5,439 nucleotides of DNA, taken from the NCBI GenBank assembly GCA_017504735.1, contig JAFVQP010000180.1, forward strand, positions 1 through 5,439, read 5' to 3'. The stretch comes from Clostridia bacterium. GTDB taxonomy: Bacteria; Bacillota_A; Clostridia; Christensenellales; Borkfalkiaceae. The position numbers were made by a program, and so were the translations under genes. Below the pieces are notes generated by a model. It saw only the letters and a list, made by a program, of their open reading frames with translations, did not search any database and was not told the DNA's origin. Shown piece by piece: positions 5,081 to 5,439 of this stretch (positions are counted from its first letter, which is position 1; every line of letters starts with the position of its first letter).

Positions 5081-5410
5081 CTACGTTTTCTTTGCAATTT
5101 TGTTTTCACCGCAAACAAGGTCTGCGCTTTCAAAATCAAAGACGGTATCTTCGTTCGCCGAAACGATAATTTGACTGCCTTCGTATTCCCCTTTTGCCAT
5201 AGTTAGATTGACCGCGGGCGCAGATTTATACTTCGCATAATAAGCGCTGCTTTGGTCTATATTCTCATAGACCTTTTCCGTTCCTGGCATACCCCAAACG
5301 GTTACGCCCCGCGCATTATCAGAAGTGTCACCGACGTTATCGTTGCACGACGGCAAGAACAGTGCGCAAGCCAAAACACAAATCAGCCCTTTTACTCTCT
5401 TTTTTTTCAT
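5081..5410 (-). CDS. N-terminal piece of the DUF4091-like lipoprotein (before the frameshift)
   Basis: 109 codons starting at ATG 5410 behind a good AGGAG. It has a Lys/Arg-rich start, a hydrophobic core and a likely lipobox L-P-S-C at Cys22, followed by a polar N-D-N-x-G-D linker. From about residue 35, V-T-V-W-G, the Y-x-x-Y-K segment and N-L-T-M-A-K-G-E-Y-E-G-S-Q match the N-terminal beta domain of DUF4091 proteins, where a conserved A-x-G-E-x-x-x-x-Q strand is typical (from memory). The frame stops at TAG 5083-5081 in mid-domain. Alone it would be an anchored fragment with no active site. Confidence 0.7.
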   Translation of the reverse strand: MKKKRVKGLICVLACALFLPSCNDNVGDTSDNARGVTVWGMPGTEKVYENIDQSSAYYAKYKSAPAVNLTMAKGEYEGSQIIVSANEDTVFDFESADLVCGENKIAKKT

Positions 5411-5416
5411 CTTTTT

Positions 5417-5421
5417 CTCCT
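5417..5421 (-). promoter_or_regulatory. AGGAG ribosome binding site of the first gene
   Basis: AGGAG lies 6 bases upstream of ATG 5410, supporting this as the true start of the lipoprotein. Only 18 more bases remain to the window edge, so no promoter can be judged. Confidence 0.8.
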
Positions 5422-5439
5422 AATTAAACTTAGTTCAAG

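Larger units (their letters stand above)
2943..5410 (-). pseudogene. DUF4091/GH123-like lipoprotein gene, frameshifted and with an internal stop
   Basis: Read as one gene from ATG 5410 (AGGAG at 5421-5417, 6 bases upstream) to TAA 2945-2943. Adding one base near 5089-5093 and passing the TAA at 3515-3513 gives about 822 residues. The order is: signal peptide with L-P-S-C (Cys22), N-terminal beta domain (about 35-205), a TIM-barrel-like region with an I-D-E-P motif (D328/E329, repaired numbering), the DUF4091 signature region (about 458-528), then C-terminal beta-sandwich sequence (about 600-822). In the related GH123 family a neighbouring Asp-Glu pair is catalytic (substrate-assisted N-acetylgalactosaminidase); the substrate here is unknown. 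The joined protein reads naturally across both lesions: A-K-E-N-V-E-I-F at the first, and one continuous beta domain at the second. It could be a young pseudogene, two assembly errors, or a gene using recoding. The pieces are listed separately. Confidence 0.75.

Noticed and set aside
5081..5095. Programmed -1 frameshift site
   Set aside because: No X-XXY-YYZ heptamer, and I saw no strong stem-loop just downstream; a one-base indel is simpler. It is kept only as an alternative.

Overview
The window reads as part of a surface-lipoprotein operon of an uncultured gut-type Bacillota (Clostridia-like) bacterium. The evidence for this is strong AAGGAG/AGGAG-type ribosome binding sites, short Lys-rich lipoprotein signal peptides, moderate GC content, and protein families (DUF4091/GH123-like enzymes, jelly-roll-like modules, Cys-containing tandem repeats) that I associate with such genomes. 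The taxonomic call is an inference. Every credible gene lies on the minus strand, so transcription runs from high to low coordinates. I saw no tRNA, rRNA, CRISPR array, transposase or integrase.

Region by region, in transcription order: (1) 5410 to 2943 is one DUF4091/GH123-like lipoprotein gene, about 822 codons when repaired. It is interrupted by a one-base frameshift near 5089-5093 and by an in-frame TAA at 3513-3515, so it appears as three open pieces (5410-5081, 5072-3513, 3479-2943). (2) After a 12-base gap, 2930-1851 encodes a 359-residue two-domain lipoprotein. Its N-terminal half is a jelly-roll-like module, and its C-terminal half is a module I cannot assign to a named family. (3) After a 66-base gap containing a small perfect hairpin, a long open frame starts at 1784 and runs off the left edge without a stop (at least 594 codons). 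It encodes a repeat-rich lipoprotein: lipobox, a five-copy Asp-Asp-Ser-Thr-Pro linker, two 81-residue Cys repeats, then at least three copies of the same C-terminal module found in gene 2.

How they fit together (inference): the first protein would be a surface-anchored, glycosidase-like enzyme and the next two would be surface proteins carrying beta-sandwich modules, plausibly binding glycans. Together they would form a small cell-surface glycan-handling unit. The strongest observations are the uncharacterised module shared by the two neighbouring lipoproteins and repeated within one of them, and the double lesion in the enzyme gene. The window ends at 5439, 29 bases upstream of the first start codon, so the operon promoter and any earlier genes are not visible.
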